A stretch of DNA of 64,000 bases from Eleginops maclovinus (taxonomy: Eukaryota > Chordata > Actinopteri > Perciformes > Eleginopidae): positions 16,737,532 to 16,801,531 of the forward strand of contig NC_086350.1 of assembly GCF_036324505.1 (NCBI RefSeq). Direction: 5' to 3'. Numbering within the stretch: position 1 is the first letter of the stretch; each line of letters begins with the position of its first letter. Under the pieces are notes generated by a model, which saw only the letters and a list, made by a program, of their open reading frames with translations, had not been told where the DNA came from and did no database searches. This document shows positions 46,692 to 60,600 of this stretch, piece by piece. The position numbers were made by a program, and so were the translations under genes.

Positions 46692-49600
46692 AATAAATGT
46701 AATTCCTAAGAACATTTTATTGCTTTTAACTCAAAGGGGTGCAAAATAATTTCATACAAGTTGAATGGATGTCGCAAATGTTCCTTCAAATAAATACTAT
46801 TGCTTTTCATTATTGAGAATTTTTTACTATTTGAAGAAAAATAACATTCCTCTTTTTTTTTTTTTTTTGCTACAAACCTGGAACATAGCCAGAGGTGTGG
46901 GTTTGCAGGCAAATGGTTTGTGTCTTGGCTGCCCTTAGTGAATAACAGATGTTGACTCACACAAAACCACAGCTTATTGACTATTTTTCCAAACAATACA
47001 AAACCTGCTGTGTTTTTTAAGGAGAGTCTATTAAATGCACCTGCCGAGGCCTCTCTAAAACAACACTTTTACTGTGTGGTGGTCAACAAATGAGCCTCAA
47101 ATATGATGTTGCTGGTGAAGCACATTGTGACACCAGAGGCTGCCTTCACAGTTGCCACCTGTTTCATTAACACAACACATATGCACAGTTTGTGGACTAT
47201 AAAACACAAACGTATCCTCCCAATGATTATTCAAAGGAAGGCCATGTTGCGTATTTCTTTCCACATTTAAGGAATAATTCCTTTCTTCTTTCGTTTGACA
47301 TCACAACATGTTATGTCTTGCAGTTATTATAATATACCCACACTGAAGGCTTTGAGCATGCATTTTTAATAACTAAGAAGCCTGTGTTAAAATAGACAAA
47401 CATGATATTCTAACTCTTTCCTTGGGACTCAGAAAAGATGTATGTAATGCTTCAAGCTATATACATAGGGGTAATTCCTAATCCAAGGTTTGCAGTTACT
47501 TTTTCTATATGTGTCATAAGGTTTCTCTTAGATTAGAGTTCCCCCGCCTTACTGATTCTGATCACTTTCAAAGAATTTAACTTTTGCCTAACGGGGAAGG
47601 TTTTTGGTAGAAAGTTGGAGGTTAAGTATTCTATGTGTCCAAACTCTGCATTGCTTCTTCTCAACAGCCCATTAGCTAACTCCCTAACCACCACTTTATG
47701 ATACATGTGGGTCAAGGTTTCATTTTGAGAAGAAGCGAACCACTACCAATATTCAAAGAACCTCATATTTCAAAGACGTGTTTTGCACATTCAAATTATA
47801 TTGAATATATCAAACACATTGACATTTTTGCTTATTTGGCACTTGTAATATCGTCTTTTCTCTTTTTAATACATATTTTGTTCTAATTAGAGTCAGAATG
47901 ATGATTGATTAAATTACAGTTTGCTTGGGTTCTTTTGAATCAGGGTAAAAGGTCTGTCAGTTCTCCCTGCCAAGCTCATTTGGGACTTGAGCAAGCATTT
48001 GGGGTTGGAAGCAATTTAAAGCAACACAGAGCAGTCGAGAATGCGCCCAAGCTCTTTGTCACGAGGAATAAGCAGCAGCAGCTTGTTTAATGTCTTTAGG
48101 ATTATTATGATGCAAATGGTGATTATGATCAGCGTAATGATGATTAAATAGTGAATGCCTCCCAAGTGAAACAAAAAATTACGGAGAAAACAGGCGTAAA
48201 TGTATAGGATTTAAATGATCAACTGTTGCCTATGGCAATAGTTAATATGCTGAAGAGCATTGGCTTTGTTCGACCGATGCAACACTCCACCTGTTTCAAA
48301 GCAATGTTTTGTCCCCGCTACCTTACTCTATACTCTCAGTTTTAAAATGTGGTGTCACATTCCTATTCCTGTTGAAATGTTTGTTCCCATTTTTCTTTAA
48401 GAGAACAAATTGGTATATCAGGCATCCTTAGTGAAGTATTGTTTCACATATTCAGCTGAAGACCTTAAGAGCATGTTGACAGTCATTGAGTCTGACTGTC
48501 GGTGGGCCGTCTATACCCAGAACTATCTTATGTATGGGTCAACTTATGTAAGATAGATGTTACTTACTACTTTAACACCAAGAGGACCAGCCATGAAGCG
48601 ATGGCTGGGTTAAAGGTCCTTTTTGAAGGTGTGCAGAGGCGTCTCTAGATTTGTTTTTATAGAACTTGAGTTATGGACAAACAAGCAACTCGAAAGATTT
48701 GACTAATTTGTAATCCTCTATTGGTGGATATTTTGATAGTTAGGAACAAACTCTGTTTCATGTTCCAAAGGTATTCAAAAACTTCACAATGGAGCAAGCT
48801 TCTGAAATATACATACTAACTTGTACTTACTGTGAAAAATCTGACTTCTCTTCAGTTTTGTTTGCTTTATTTGTATTTCTTGAGAATCTATGGGGCATAT
48901 ACACAGTCATTTTGGCAAACATTAGGTTAGTTTAAAATGTGCATTTACACATTGTCTGATGTTAAGTTGTCAGTATACAGGATAGACCATTGTCTAATAT
49001 CCTAAAGTTGTGCATATGTGCTGCAGGCTACAAAAGACATGCATCAAATGATGCAATGCTATGTGGCGTGAATGAGTGTGCTGCACACCTGACCCTAATT
49101 AGACTTAGACTTCGACTCAGGCCTCTTTGTTGATGGTAAAAGTGTTGAATTGTTATCATTAACCCCCAGACAAAAAACATCATATCATATCATATCACAA
49201 TAGGGATGCAGACTAAGCATTCACATTTTGATGTTTAAACAATGGCTCAATAACATCCTAGTTCATTTATAGCACACTAGTACCTAGTCATATATTTTTT
49301 TGAGAATAATTATACTTCTGTGAAAGCAGCAACTGATTGAAACTGTATTTGTACTCACCATCAGATTATATTTGACTGCTTGCTGAAGCTAAGGTCATGA
49401 TTTTGACATTGTTTTTATAACAATGAATTATGCATAAATCAGATGAAATATGGGCAGTGCAAATACACTATTGGTGTTGTGCAATATGGAGTGTACTTAG
49501 TTAATTGAGACAGTACCTTTATTAACTGGTATAAGCAGTGAGCTCCATCGAGTAGTTGTTCCTTTTTATAGCAACAGAAAGGTGGTTTGTTTAAGTCTTT

Positions 49601-51321
49601 GCTAAAATACGACTCACCCTATGTTAGTCTTTGCCACCATATCTTTAAGCAATGATGGTTGCTGATCACTGACAAGTGCACTGACTTTTAAAGCATTACA
49701 TCCCTGTCTTTGATAAATACTGTTCTATTTAGTATAGTAAGGATCACACGCCCGGCTTGAATTGTGTAGGCTCTGCCTGTGGCTTTTTATTACAATTTAC
49801 GTGGGAAACTAAGCTACATTTCTGCTACAAAGCCACACTGGCTACGGTGCGGGTGGCACCGTAGAATATGCAATCATTTGGGAATTACACTAAGTGGCAC
49901 AGGCAAATTATAACTGAAATGTGTACATTTAGTATATTTTGTAAATAATAGTTAAATCATGGTTTCCAGCTAACATAAAGAAATGCTGATTAAGGAATCC
50001 CAATTTGAGTATGATGCATTATATGTGTGTCTGAGATCGCCTGATGCGTATTACTAAACATCAGCTTAACTTGTCTCTTCATGATGGTTTCACAGCGAAA
50101 ACTATTGCAATTAATCCATCTGGCAGTTTACACATCTGTTAGGATGCCACGTACTGTCTAGCACCATGGCCTACAGCCTCCCTTCTGTCTCTTCCTTCCT
50201 GGTCACTTTTCCTATCCATCCCTCACATTCTCTGTCGTTTCCTGAGGCATTGAATTCTTCACAACACAGGTGTGCCTTTCCTACAGCTGGTGCATTGAGT
50301 TCCTTGCAGTTTGGGCATAGTGTGAAGGATGTATCTATTGTCATCTAGCAAGTTCTTTAATGTGTTCAATAAAGTTTAATTTTAGGGGCTCCACCTTATG
50401 AGCACCATTGACATAACGTCAGCTCACTCTTAATATGTGTCACCAATGGCCTATGCAGCTGTCTTTTTATCTCAACAAAACATTTTAGCTGTGCATTTTG
50501 TAATTGCATTGCCCTGTTCTTTCACCATTTCCCTTCCCATCGTAACAACAATGGAATTTTTTTTTTTACTTGCACAATTTGCAAAGCATGTGTCTTTTTT
50601 ATTATAGAAGATGTTTTTAGGTTCTGGTGAATTATAACAACTAAATATGCGTTGCGTTGAGCTGATATTATTGGTGATTTTTTTTCTTGTGCAAACGGAG
50701 ATAAAATTCCACAGTTCCTCTCTCTTGGAATTTGTAAATTGCCAAAGAAAATATTGAAGTTGTCTAGCCCAGGAGAAAATGCAGGCACAGATGTCGGGAA
50801 TCTGTGTGCCAATAGGTTCATGGGGGTGTGACAGTAAAGTGTATCAACAAGATGGCAGCAGGCAATGGACCGTGTGGCATTTAAGCAAGCAAACAAAGGC
50901 ATCAAAGTTAACCCACTGATGTTCTGATTTTGAATGTAATGCTGCTAGATCTTTCAACATGTTTTAATTATAAAGACTTAAAACAACAGATTGATTGTCA
51001 ACTTCTTATCCACAGCATAGTTTTAACCTTTTTTAATGACGTGGCAATTTAAATTATTTTCCATTTATTAATCCAATCCAACAGAATGTATACATGACTT
51101 TAGTCACGATAGTAACAATATAGAAAGTTGAGTTGTGAGGCTTTGTGGATTGTGTTCTGTGTGAGTGCTTATTTGGATTGCACTTATTCATGATCATGCT
51201 CTAATTATTTCAACATAATAAGTTCCAAATCATTATAAATGCAGCTAATTAGATGCCAAGTGCTGTGAACAATCCAACCTGCAATTATGAGGTGTTATCT
51301 GTGTCTTGAAAAATGTCTCAC
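46692..51321. other. Single-copy AT-rich DNA, no gene recognised
   Basis: No gene or transposon recognised. A poly-T run lies near 46853-46868 and a short CATAT triplication at 49181-49195. Confidence 0.5.
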
Positions 51322-51430
51322 CTTATGAACCAGCTGTTCATTCCCAGGCTGAAAGCAGAAATCGAGCCCAGCTAATGTGAAGTGGATAGAAGCCTGAAAT
51401 TGCGATCCACGTTCCAGCTGGCATCTTGCC
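51322..51430 (-). other. Candidate 109-nt internal exon, minus strand
   Basis: On the minus strand a strong acceptor (TGTGTTTTCTTACAG) precedes 109 nt and a good donor (CATAAG/GTGAGA) follows. After one base, 36 codons are open, ending in phase 0. The product contains CQLERGSQFQASIHFTLAG and LDFCFQPGNEQLVHK and looks like a soluble or extracellular protein segment. A second frame is open for most of the length, so openness alone is weak evidence. The starting phase matches the end of the 56460-56540 candidate upstream on the same strand. The family is not recognised. Confidence 0.3.
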
Positions 51431-54400
51431 CTGTAAGAAAACACATCCCCCACCCCTGTTTGGGTCCTAAACCAGATCTGCCTGTTTCCCTCCTGCACAT
51501 AGCTAAACGTTTAACCTATTCAATTACTTTTTCATTAATTTGACCACTCCAGACAGGATCAGTGACTGTCGCTCATGCCAACGGATAGATAAGAACTTAG
51601 GCATGCCACTCTGCGATGGCACAAGAGCTCTTGGGCTCGGAGGTCAAATGGACACAGGAATAGGGTTTGTTTTCTATTTGTTTATTCATGGAACAAACCA
51701 AAAGGTCAAATTTGCGTTCTGCATGTGCCCTTGTAAATATCTAGAAATAAAAGTTGTTGATGTTTTCTTATTTCCCAGGAAAATGACTTCCCATACCTAA
51801 TTGATATGCTCAAATGCAATGTGTGTGACAAATACAATTTAGGACTCACTTTATATTGTTTTTTTTTTTTTCCAAAAATATATATATTTCTTTATAATTT
51901 ATTTGATTTGTTTGGATATTTTAGTCCATATTTGAATCCGTCCTTTTAACGTCTCACTTTTTTAAACTTTTTTTACTCGATTGATTTTCCTTTTATTATT
52001 ATTTTATCTATTATTTATGATTATTCTTTTTGTATCCATTTTTAGTAAGAATTGCTGAAATGAGCCTTGGATACAATATTGTTGTTATAAATCGCTGCCA
52101 ACCAGTGCATTTTTGCCATTGTGCACATAGCAAAATAACTTGAAATTTTCAAAAAGCTTCAGCACAAAATCCATGCCAGTTTATTGTGCTACATTTCCAG
52201 CATCTGTGCCAGTACTCATGTATTGTTTCTACAAAATGAGCTTTGATTTGCAGTCCAGTGATTTGATATATTTAAGTATGTCTATGTGTATAAGGGTGTG
52301 TACACAGAATGGGTCATTACTGCAGTGAGTAATGTTTCATAGCTACGATATGTCTGTTTTGTATTTTACATTTGAAGTCATCCTTTCCTATCTCCATGTT
52401 CAAGTGAGATTGTATTATAAGACACCATTGGCTGCAATCCAGCTTTCCTCAATTTAGGAACAACAGTGCCTCCTAGGGTAAGATATGGCAGTGTATGTAT
52501 TTACCTTCCTCTCTGCCCCCTCCTTCTCTACCGCTTTTCCTTTGTTGCTCTTATTTTGGGGCAGAGCCTTCGGGCCTTCTGTGAGAGATATGATTCAGGT
52601 TTTTGCGAATGCGTAGGAGGCTTTCAAACAACTGTAGCTGTGCAAAGTTGCACCAACTAAAGACAGCGTAAGGAATGTTGTTAGTGTTGGAGGGTAGAGT
52701 AAAAAATACAAACACTGAAAGAAGCTTTGAGTAAGAATAGAGTATTATGAGACAGGATGAGAAAAATGGGCATCCAAGGAAGTAAAAGTAGATTTTTTTG
52801 CCAAGAGTTTGTCTGACGAACAAATGAAAGCCAGCATGTCAATTATCTATGGACAATGAAAGACTTTGATATTGAAGAAATGAAAGCACATACTCTTTGG
52901 AATGTCTCCACACGTCTACGTTTTCTGGTTTTTCTCACTGAAGCAACTTTTTCCAGTTTTCTAATCTACTTGAGTTGGTACCAGGTTATCAATCAAGTGT
53001 TGGACTTTCCCCTCTCATTTCACCTCTCTTGACAACTTATATACTGTAAATATCCTGTTAACATAATTGCTATGGTACTTCAAAAGGAGGTCCTTACAAG
53101 AGCAGCAAACCTCAAGTGGAGTCTTGATTTGAGTGCCAAATTGGGTGCTTTGAGTGGGTTGTTTTTCCATCTGGAAACTCAAACAATGAACATGTCCATC
53201 CCCAACGCCAAATCTTGCAGGTATGGCTCTTGCACTGAGAGCATTTTTATTGGGGCTTCACAGTATCTCAAGTCTTCCTTTCATTTTCTAACAAAATCCC
53301 CAGTTGGTGTTAGCGTCTCTACAGTGTTACTGATAGCAGCCTGGCTGTGTGATGGTCTCACCTCCAGAATTTGTGAAAAAAAAAAATCTTTGGCCGACAA
53401 AGTTATCTTTCCCATTGCGTTTTGAAACTGCTAACTCAGCGGGGCTTTTGCTTCAAACCTGCGGTGAAGACAGCTTCCCTTACCCAATGTCAACAAGCAG
53501 CCTCTTGGGTCACAGCCTGGGAAAGCAGTGACACTGGTAACAGCATGTCCATATGACCCTATTTTTTGTCAAATGTGTCTTGTTTTATGGACCATGTCAG
53601 ATTTCTTATCTGTTTTTCTGTTGTCCTGAAATCACTTTTTTTCTGATATGTGACAGGCATAGATGATGTCTTATAGCTCAAAGTGGGGATTCTTCATATT
53701 TCATAGTCGTATGGAGTCTGAATGTTCTTTAGAACAGCTCAAATATATTGTAAACATACTTTTTTAAGTTATACATTATTTGAACATTAACCACATTTTT
53801 AAAGGTATTCTAAAAAAAAGGCGGAGCCAACCTCTCAGATTTGACAACTTTTCAGTCTCACATCAATTAGCTACTTGTGATTAATCCTAAATTAATGTTT
53901 CCTTAGTATGTTTGACAAGGAAGAGCAGGTAACATTTTTTGATATAAGGTATCCTAATTGTTGCACTTTTTGAGTCACTTTACTAAATGGTGCCATATGG
54001 ATAAATGCCTTACACAAAATTAGTTATTATTTGTCAAATAAAGGACCAATATAAAAACTAGCAAGCATTTAATCTTTGGTGAATTAAACCAGGTCTGTCA
54101 TACACAACAATGCAGGCAGAGTTCAATCACAAAGGGAAATGTCATCATAGCGTAAAGTACTACATACATTGACTGTGAGCGGAAAAAAACGTTTAGCTAA
54201 GGTAAGTATTACAAATGTTCAATGCTCTGAAATAGATGTCTGTTTTATAAAAGGGAGCCTCACTTAGAGTCATGTAGAAAGATGAGAAGCAAACCACTCA
54301 AGTAGAAAATAGAACTTTTGCAAGGCAAGGGCTTGAGTCTCTGATGTTTGAAACAGGGCCATATGAGTAAAGCTGCTGGGAGAAGCTGTGCTGACGGGTG

Positions 54401-56459
54401 TGTTCACTGATGTATCCAACTGTTTTACATGACAAAATGAGATAATGCAGGTGATCAGAAGGGAATGATGAAGACAGCAAGCAATCAGTCACTAGTGCTG
54501 TGTTTGGTCCTTGAAGTGGAACATGTACACATACAGTGATGAAGAGCATGTAATAAGATAAATGTATTGATGCATTTATTCATTAACACGGTTAACTCAT
54601 TTCTGTACAATGGCAATGAACAGTAAACAATATCAATACAGTGAATAGACTGTTGAATTACTTAACCCTTCGTCATACATTACCTTTAACAAATATAGTT
54701 ATGTATGTGATGGGATATACAATGGAAGCTAGAGCTTTTTAAGTGAGGGATACCTGAAATATAAATGTAACATTGAACTGAACCCAAAGCAGTTTATGTA
54801 AGAGCCATTTTTAATCTACAATTTCTTTGATCAAAAGAACCCTAAGTAGTATAAAAAAGCAAATTCGACTTTATGGACGGGAACATTACATCAATAATAA
54901 TAGCATCCAAAAATAGATGTTCTTAAAAAAGAATAGTGAATCCTAATGGTTTTAAAGAAAACACTGCATGCATTTTCACATGTCTTCCTGACTAGGTATA
55001 AGTAGAAAAATAAAGGGTTATTTTATTTTGTTTTAATTTAAATCAACAAACCATAGCATTGTGTTTTGTTGTTATTCTTCCTTCAAAGAGGCATCCTTAT
55101 CAATGTTCTCAAAATGCCAAGAACACATGGGAAACATTGCAAAAATATGTCTGCACTACTATCACCAGCAGAAAAAGCTTGTCTGACTAACACGCAGGCA
55201 GGCACCGGTGTTGCTGTTGTGGGGGAGATAAGGAAGGAGGGGAATGGACAGAGTGTTTAAACTTCAGATAGCTGTGCTGATGACTTAATTCTCTTTTCTG
55301 TCTCAGTCCTGCACTCGCTGGCCTTTCTTTTCTAATCCCTTACCCAACCACAGTATTTGTCAAAGGCCTGGGTGGTGTGACCCGCTTATCAGGGTGATAA
55401 AATCTAAATCATTCCAATTTTAACCACTCTTGCGGCCTGTGTCCTGATGCTGGCCTTAACAAGCATGTTAAATAAATGTTATGTAAGTCAGAAAGAACTA
55501 TGATACTAAGGTTGGCTTGGGGCATTTTCCAGGTCTGACTTGATTTTATCTGGTCCATTTGTGTTCATGTTATTTGAATGTTAGTATTTTTTTCTTGCCA
55601 GGTCATGTTGTGTTACTCATGCAGCACTGTATAAAACATTTGAATGAATTATACATAGAAATGTGCACAAGATGCATGTGGTTTGTATTCAATGTGCACT
55701 GAAGTGTTTCTGGCCCCAGAGTCCCTTGGGGGCCTGCCCTCCACTCCCTTGTCCCCCATAAAAAACATGAGGGCAGATAGAAGGAGGTATATGTGTGTGT
55801 GTGTGTCTGTGGTGGGGGAGGGGTGAATGTACGCTGCATTATTTATCCGTTCTCATCCATTTCAATGCTTTGTGCTCATTTCCCTGTGACATTTCAAGGG
55901 TTGAGGAAAAAACCAACAAAACAATGTAATGGAGAGAAAGACCTTCAGCACGGCACAATAGAACCGAGAGAAGCGTGACAGATGAAGCAAATGCCTCGAT
56001 TATGTCTCACAATGCCCTCTCTTGCTACCTATCTGTGCAGCCTGGTGTGTCAATCACATGTAGACACAACAGCTGACCAGGGCTGCTGTATAGCATGAAC
56101 TCCTTATAATTATATCTGATATGTATTACGTTGGATTCGCTCTTATCCTCCTCATCCCATCTTCACAGGCTTCTGTTTCATCTGTCAAGCCTAATGAACA
56201 GATGTTGCTCAGCTGTTGGAGTCAACATGATGGACTGAGTTGCTGCCAGGCACATCCTTCTGCTGAGAGAAAGTGAGAGGGTCATCTGGATAGTGAACAG
56301 CGTGCCAGGGTGCCTTGACTCTTCTGTGTTTCTCACCTTTTTTCTTCCTCATCGCTGCCCTCATCTCTGACATTCAGGAGCCCCACCCCCAGCACTCTAC
56401 CACCCACTGTTCAGTCCATCTGACCCCTTGTCAGCCATTCTGTTCGACTGATCACTTAC
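51431..56459. other. Single-copy AT-rich DNA, no gene recognised
   Basis: No recognisable gene or transposon. It includes a T-rich stretch at 51850-52060 and a short (TG)n at 55792-55806. Open frames at 50522-50905 (just left, minus) and 53072-53425 (plus) have no recognisable motif. Confidence 0.5.
55792..55806. repeat. Short (TG)n microsatellite
   Basis: Seven TG units. Confidence 0.8.
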
Positions 56460-56540
56460 CTGTAACATGCCCCTTGTCCGCAATTGAAGAAGCCAGCCAG
56501 TGAAAAGGTCAAAATATTTGTAATAAGGTCAACAAGACCT
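56460..56540 (-). other. Candidate 81-nt internal exon, minus strand
   Basis: On the minus strand an excellent acceptor (TTCCCTCCAATTTTTCTTCTCAG) is followed by 81 nt and a consensus donor (TTACAG/GTAAGTGAT). Only one frame is open: one base, 26 codons, two bases, so the exon is symmetric (phase 2 to 2) and could be skipped in frame. The product starts GLVDLITNILTFSLAGFF and ends NCGQGACY. It has a hydrophobic stretch of about 15 residues followed by a cysteine pair, as in a membrane or secreted protein. Its end phase fits both the 51.3-kb and the 18.2-kb candidates. The family is not recognised. Confidence 0.33.
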
Positions 56541-57319
56541 CTGAGAAGAAAAATTGGAGGGAACAGCAGTAGGAGGGATATGAAAGAATAGAGGTCAAAC
56601 AAAAACTCAATATTTTTGATAAAGACTAACCGTACACTGTAATTGGTTTTCTCTGTTTTTTTAATCCAAAGAAATATCACTTATTTCTGACCTGGTCTTC
56701 ACCTGATTTTATTACAGTGAAATGGTGTACACATGTTGACAACACAACACCCAACTCTAGAGTCATCGATTGGTTTAAAGAGAGAGTCCCCTTTCCTTTA
56801 ATAATATGTCCGCTTGTGTATCATGGCATACAGCAAACATACGTACATATTACCAACACACTTCAGAATTTTTTTATATTTTCTTCTAGAGAAAAGTCCA
56901 TTAAAAACAGCTTAAAATATTTACCAGCCTAGACTAATTGCCATCTGTAGCGTATCAAGCAAAAGGCATTACATTTAATCAGTTAAAAGTGCTGCAACGA
57001 TCAAGTTTAAAGCTTTAGCTTTCTTAAAATACAGACATTTTCCATTGCATTTTAAACTAAGTAGAGGGAATTAGGTGACAGGTCACCACCCTCCCTGATA
57101 ATATCCCTGTATTAGGACGGCAACTACATGCACCCACTGAGGTGTACACCTGCAGAGAAAAGTGTTCCACTACTTATGAAGCAGCCCTTTTTTCTGCACA
57201 TTTCCTACACCTTTTGACATTTGTCAAAAAGTGTTCTTTATATAATCAGTCTGTGATTTTATCCGATCTGTCAATGTAGAGAATTTATTTTCTAAAATGC
57301 GTGTGATTAAAACACGCAA

Positions 57320-57680
57320 TAGCTTCTTAACTAATGTGTTCCTTTTTAGCAGTGGGTGGCTTAATGTAAGCGATAGCTGTAACTTTATCATGTACTTCTC
57401 TTGTCTTAGAACACTTTTCCAGAGTATGTGACTGCCTTTGCAGGCTCACATTCTCCAAGTCTAGTCGTTCGTACAAGAACCAATCTGTCAAACATCTTTT
57501 TCTCTGTTGTTCCTTGTTTTGTTGTGTACAGCTGGACTCACTGCTGCTCACAGCACTGTGTGTGCTCAGTCGTTGTAACAGTGTAACTACAGGCCTTGTC
57601 TTGTTTGTCGTCATTGGTTTCAGAACATTGGCAATGTCCTCAACCATGTCTCATTCTGATCGGGTAACATTCAAAAATTG
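57320..57680 (-). pseudogene. hAT transposase fragment (probable)
   Basis: The minus strand encodes a 106-codon frame (57327-57647) beginning MVEDIANVLKPMTTNKT. Including the codons just before its ATG, the segment reads NVTRSE, stop, DMVEDIANVLKPMTT. This resembles the 'EW...ledia.vLkP...aT' block of hAT transposases, with the conserved Trp changed to TGA (57651-57653). The rest (SSSESSCTQQNKEQQRKRC and so on) is less typical and may be shifted or rearranged. No inverted repeats or target duplications were found around it. Weak but specific similarity; an unrelated host exon is possible. Confidence 0.4.
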
Positions 57681-60600
57681 CTAATCCTTTGCAGTGTAGT
57701 GTTGATCAGACATCATACAAATGCTTTATGGGTTGATCAAGCAAGGCAAATGTTTAATGTGGGAGCATCTCGGACCAGTTTGTGTGCAGAGACAGTAGTA
57801 GTCCTCATTTTGTCTATTTATTAAAACAAATGAAATACATTTTCAGATTTGCACACTAGGGATATTAGGCATGGTGCCTATGTGTCCTTGAAATCCATAA
57901 AGAATTGTGAGTGTCAGGGGAGAAAAATCTAAACTTAAAGCTTTATAAAAATAGACATTTTGTTTTTATTATTTATTACCTGATTCGAGTAATTTATTAT
58001 TGAGTTTATATCCAATATTTCTATATTTCTAATACATATAGGCAATACAGACTTCACATTGAAGTTAGAATTGTTTGAAATTAATTTAAGATTTTGTCGG
58101 ACTTGCAGTGTCATGTTTACTGTGCTTTTCGTCTGTTCTCTATGACTGTTTGTCTCTTAGTTTATAGGTAAACCTTTGTATATGCCTGGGAAATTGTGGA
58201 TTTGCCAAAGACATTAACAAAGGCGGCCTTTTCAAAGATAGCACCGTGACCTTGGTCGGTGTGTCAAACTATGCCGTCTTGGTCGTTGAATTAGAGGGAA
58301 TTGGGCCTAGAAAGTCCTTGAAAAGTCCCTATAGGTGATGTTTTAGGAGGTGTTTGATCCCGGAGCAGTCCAAATGAGTTGTTCCTTTAGTGTAGCGTTT
58401 AGATCTCTATTGCAACCTTTGCACAGCTTTTTTCCAATAAATGTTGGGCATTGACACATTGTTCTGCTTAACATGTAATTCCTGCATGATCAGCAACAGT
58501 TTTTGTTACAGTCTATGTTGTTCACAAAGATAGGGGAATAGAACTAGGTTTTTTTTTTTAATTTAAAATGGCCTTGATCCTTATCAAAAAACATTAGCAC
58601 ACACTTAATCTTTAAATGATATTAAGAACGTTCAATGGATAATTTAGATATGATATAATTACCACTGTCAGACCACAAAAGTTAAATTATTCAGGAGGAT
58701 TAATTGTCGTTTTATCCCCACTTTAAATATATGATTACTGAATGGAACATTGAGTCCTTGGCTGTCCTCAGCCTTTTGAGTTCCCTCTTTTGAACTCAAA
58801 CTTCCATTCAAAAATGTGTATTCTGTATAAATCAGCAGCCATATTAAAATTGATGCAATCAAGTTGAGTGCATATGGAGGAATTATAAGCAAAATTAGTT
58901 GTATGTACAATTAAAGAAAAATAATGCTGCAAAGCAGTAAACAAAGATAGTAAATAATGGAAGTGCTCAGTTCAACTCTGCTGACCATCTTATTATTCTC
59001 TAAATCATGCTTGATGTGAACAGACTCTCCCTGTCAATGTGAGATGCCCTTATTAACCCGTTGTCTAGAACGCAACATCAAGTTGGCATCGCATTAACAG
59101 AAAGTCTTCACTCAACACTGAAGTAACTGTCTACACTGGTTTTATTTTACAGTTCAAAGATTGAAGTAGCAAAGGAGCAGGAATACATTATATGCTGTTT
59201 GCAGACTTCCTTAAAAAATGTTAGTTTGTCTGATGGTTTTTTTTTTCATCAACGCTGATGCATACGATAAACCCTTAAGGATTACACAACAAATAATCTA
59301 TGAATAAACAAAAATAAAGAAGAAAACATTCCATGAAAAACCTTAAAATCGAAGAACAAGGTCATATACAAAGAACATAAAGTATGATAAAAGGGATAGG
59401 GTTAGGCTTCATAATTTAAATTAGAAAAACAGAAAGATCCCTCGTATGGAGTAATGTAGTCATGAGCATCAGCCTCATATGTATGCACTTAATGTCAAAA
59501 CAAGACTGCAAACATCCTCTAAAAATACCTAAAGCGTTAATAAAAGCTTCAGGGTGCAGTTACACAGCCAAAATGCTTATGGTATGGACATGGTTAGAGT
59601 GCTATGTTATCATGTATCATTTACAAAGTTAAAGTATTTAACTGGAGACTAACATAGAATAGAAAAGGATAGTGGCGGTTTGTCCTCTTATCTCTGGATG
59701 TCCTTGGGCAAGATGCTCCCAATGGACAATGAAAGGATGAGATGTAAATTGTCCATTGAGAGAGAAATAAGTTTCATAAGTGCGGTCCATTTACTATATG
59801 TGACATCGCTTTTTATATTATTTAAATCTTTCTCTGGTTATAGTCTCCTGTAAACAGAGAGCTACTTTTTCACAATGAGCAAAGGGACTCAGAGAGAACC
59901 ACAAAGCCTACACACAAACCACAGAGCATAAGTTCTTTACCCTGAGCTACAAACTGCATGCAGGGGAATTCCCAGTGAAGCGGCAGATGTCGCACCGAAG
60001 AGCCCACAAAGCTCTCTCTCTCTTCCTCTCTCTCAGTCTCTGGCCACCAATGACAGATGCGATCCAGAAAAAGGAAACCCAGACACTGTGCTGTGGGAAA
60101 TACAACCGGATTAGACATCAGGAGGCAAAAGAACAATAAAGGAGATTTACAGTCTAATTTTTGCAACAGACAGTGCTAAAAGGTCAGGTCACTTCACACT
60201 ACAACATATTCACTTTTTAACAATGACTGTCCCTGGTTTTATGGGCGCTTGGATATGGATACTTTTATTTTCTTTACACGCATATTTTTATGCAAACATT
60301 GACACAAAGTTGAGTTGTGTCACTGCTCCTTTCAATTCTGATACATTTGTTTCCCTCCTGCCATCAAAAAGCCATATCTTTTTGACAAATGTATTTTGGT
60401 TATGACAGGGCATGCAGCCTGCGCTCTCTGAGGTGGATCCACCCATACGTTGACTGAAAGCTTTGAGGTACAACGGCACTGGCACTGATACAGACCACTG
60501 AACATGATCTAATTGCATAGTAGAACAAAGATTAGTCCCTCATGACATACTGTACATCCAGGTGCAAAATCAAATTTAGTTAAAGTTGTGCTTTCTAAAA

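Noticed and set aside
50522..50905. 127-codon minus-strand open frame
   Set aside because: No recognisable domain; low-complexity Lys and Leu runs come from poly-T/A stretches.
53072..53425. 117-codon plus-strand open frame
   Set aside because: No known motif and no splice or promoter context; the Lys run comes from a poly-A stretch.
54080..54210. Plus-strand donor AAG/GTAAGT near 54200
   Set aside because: The acceptor is weak and all three frames upstream are closed.
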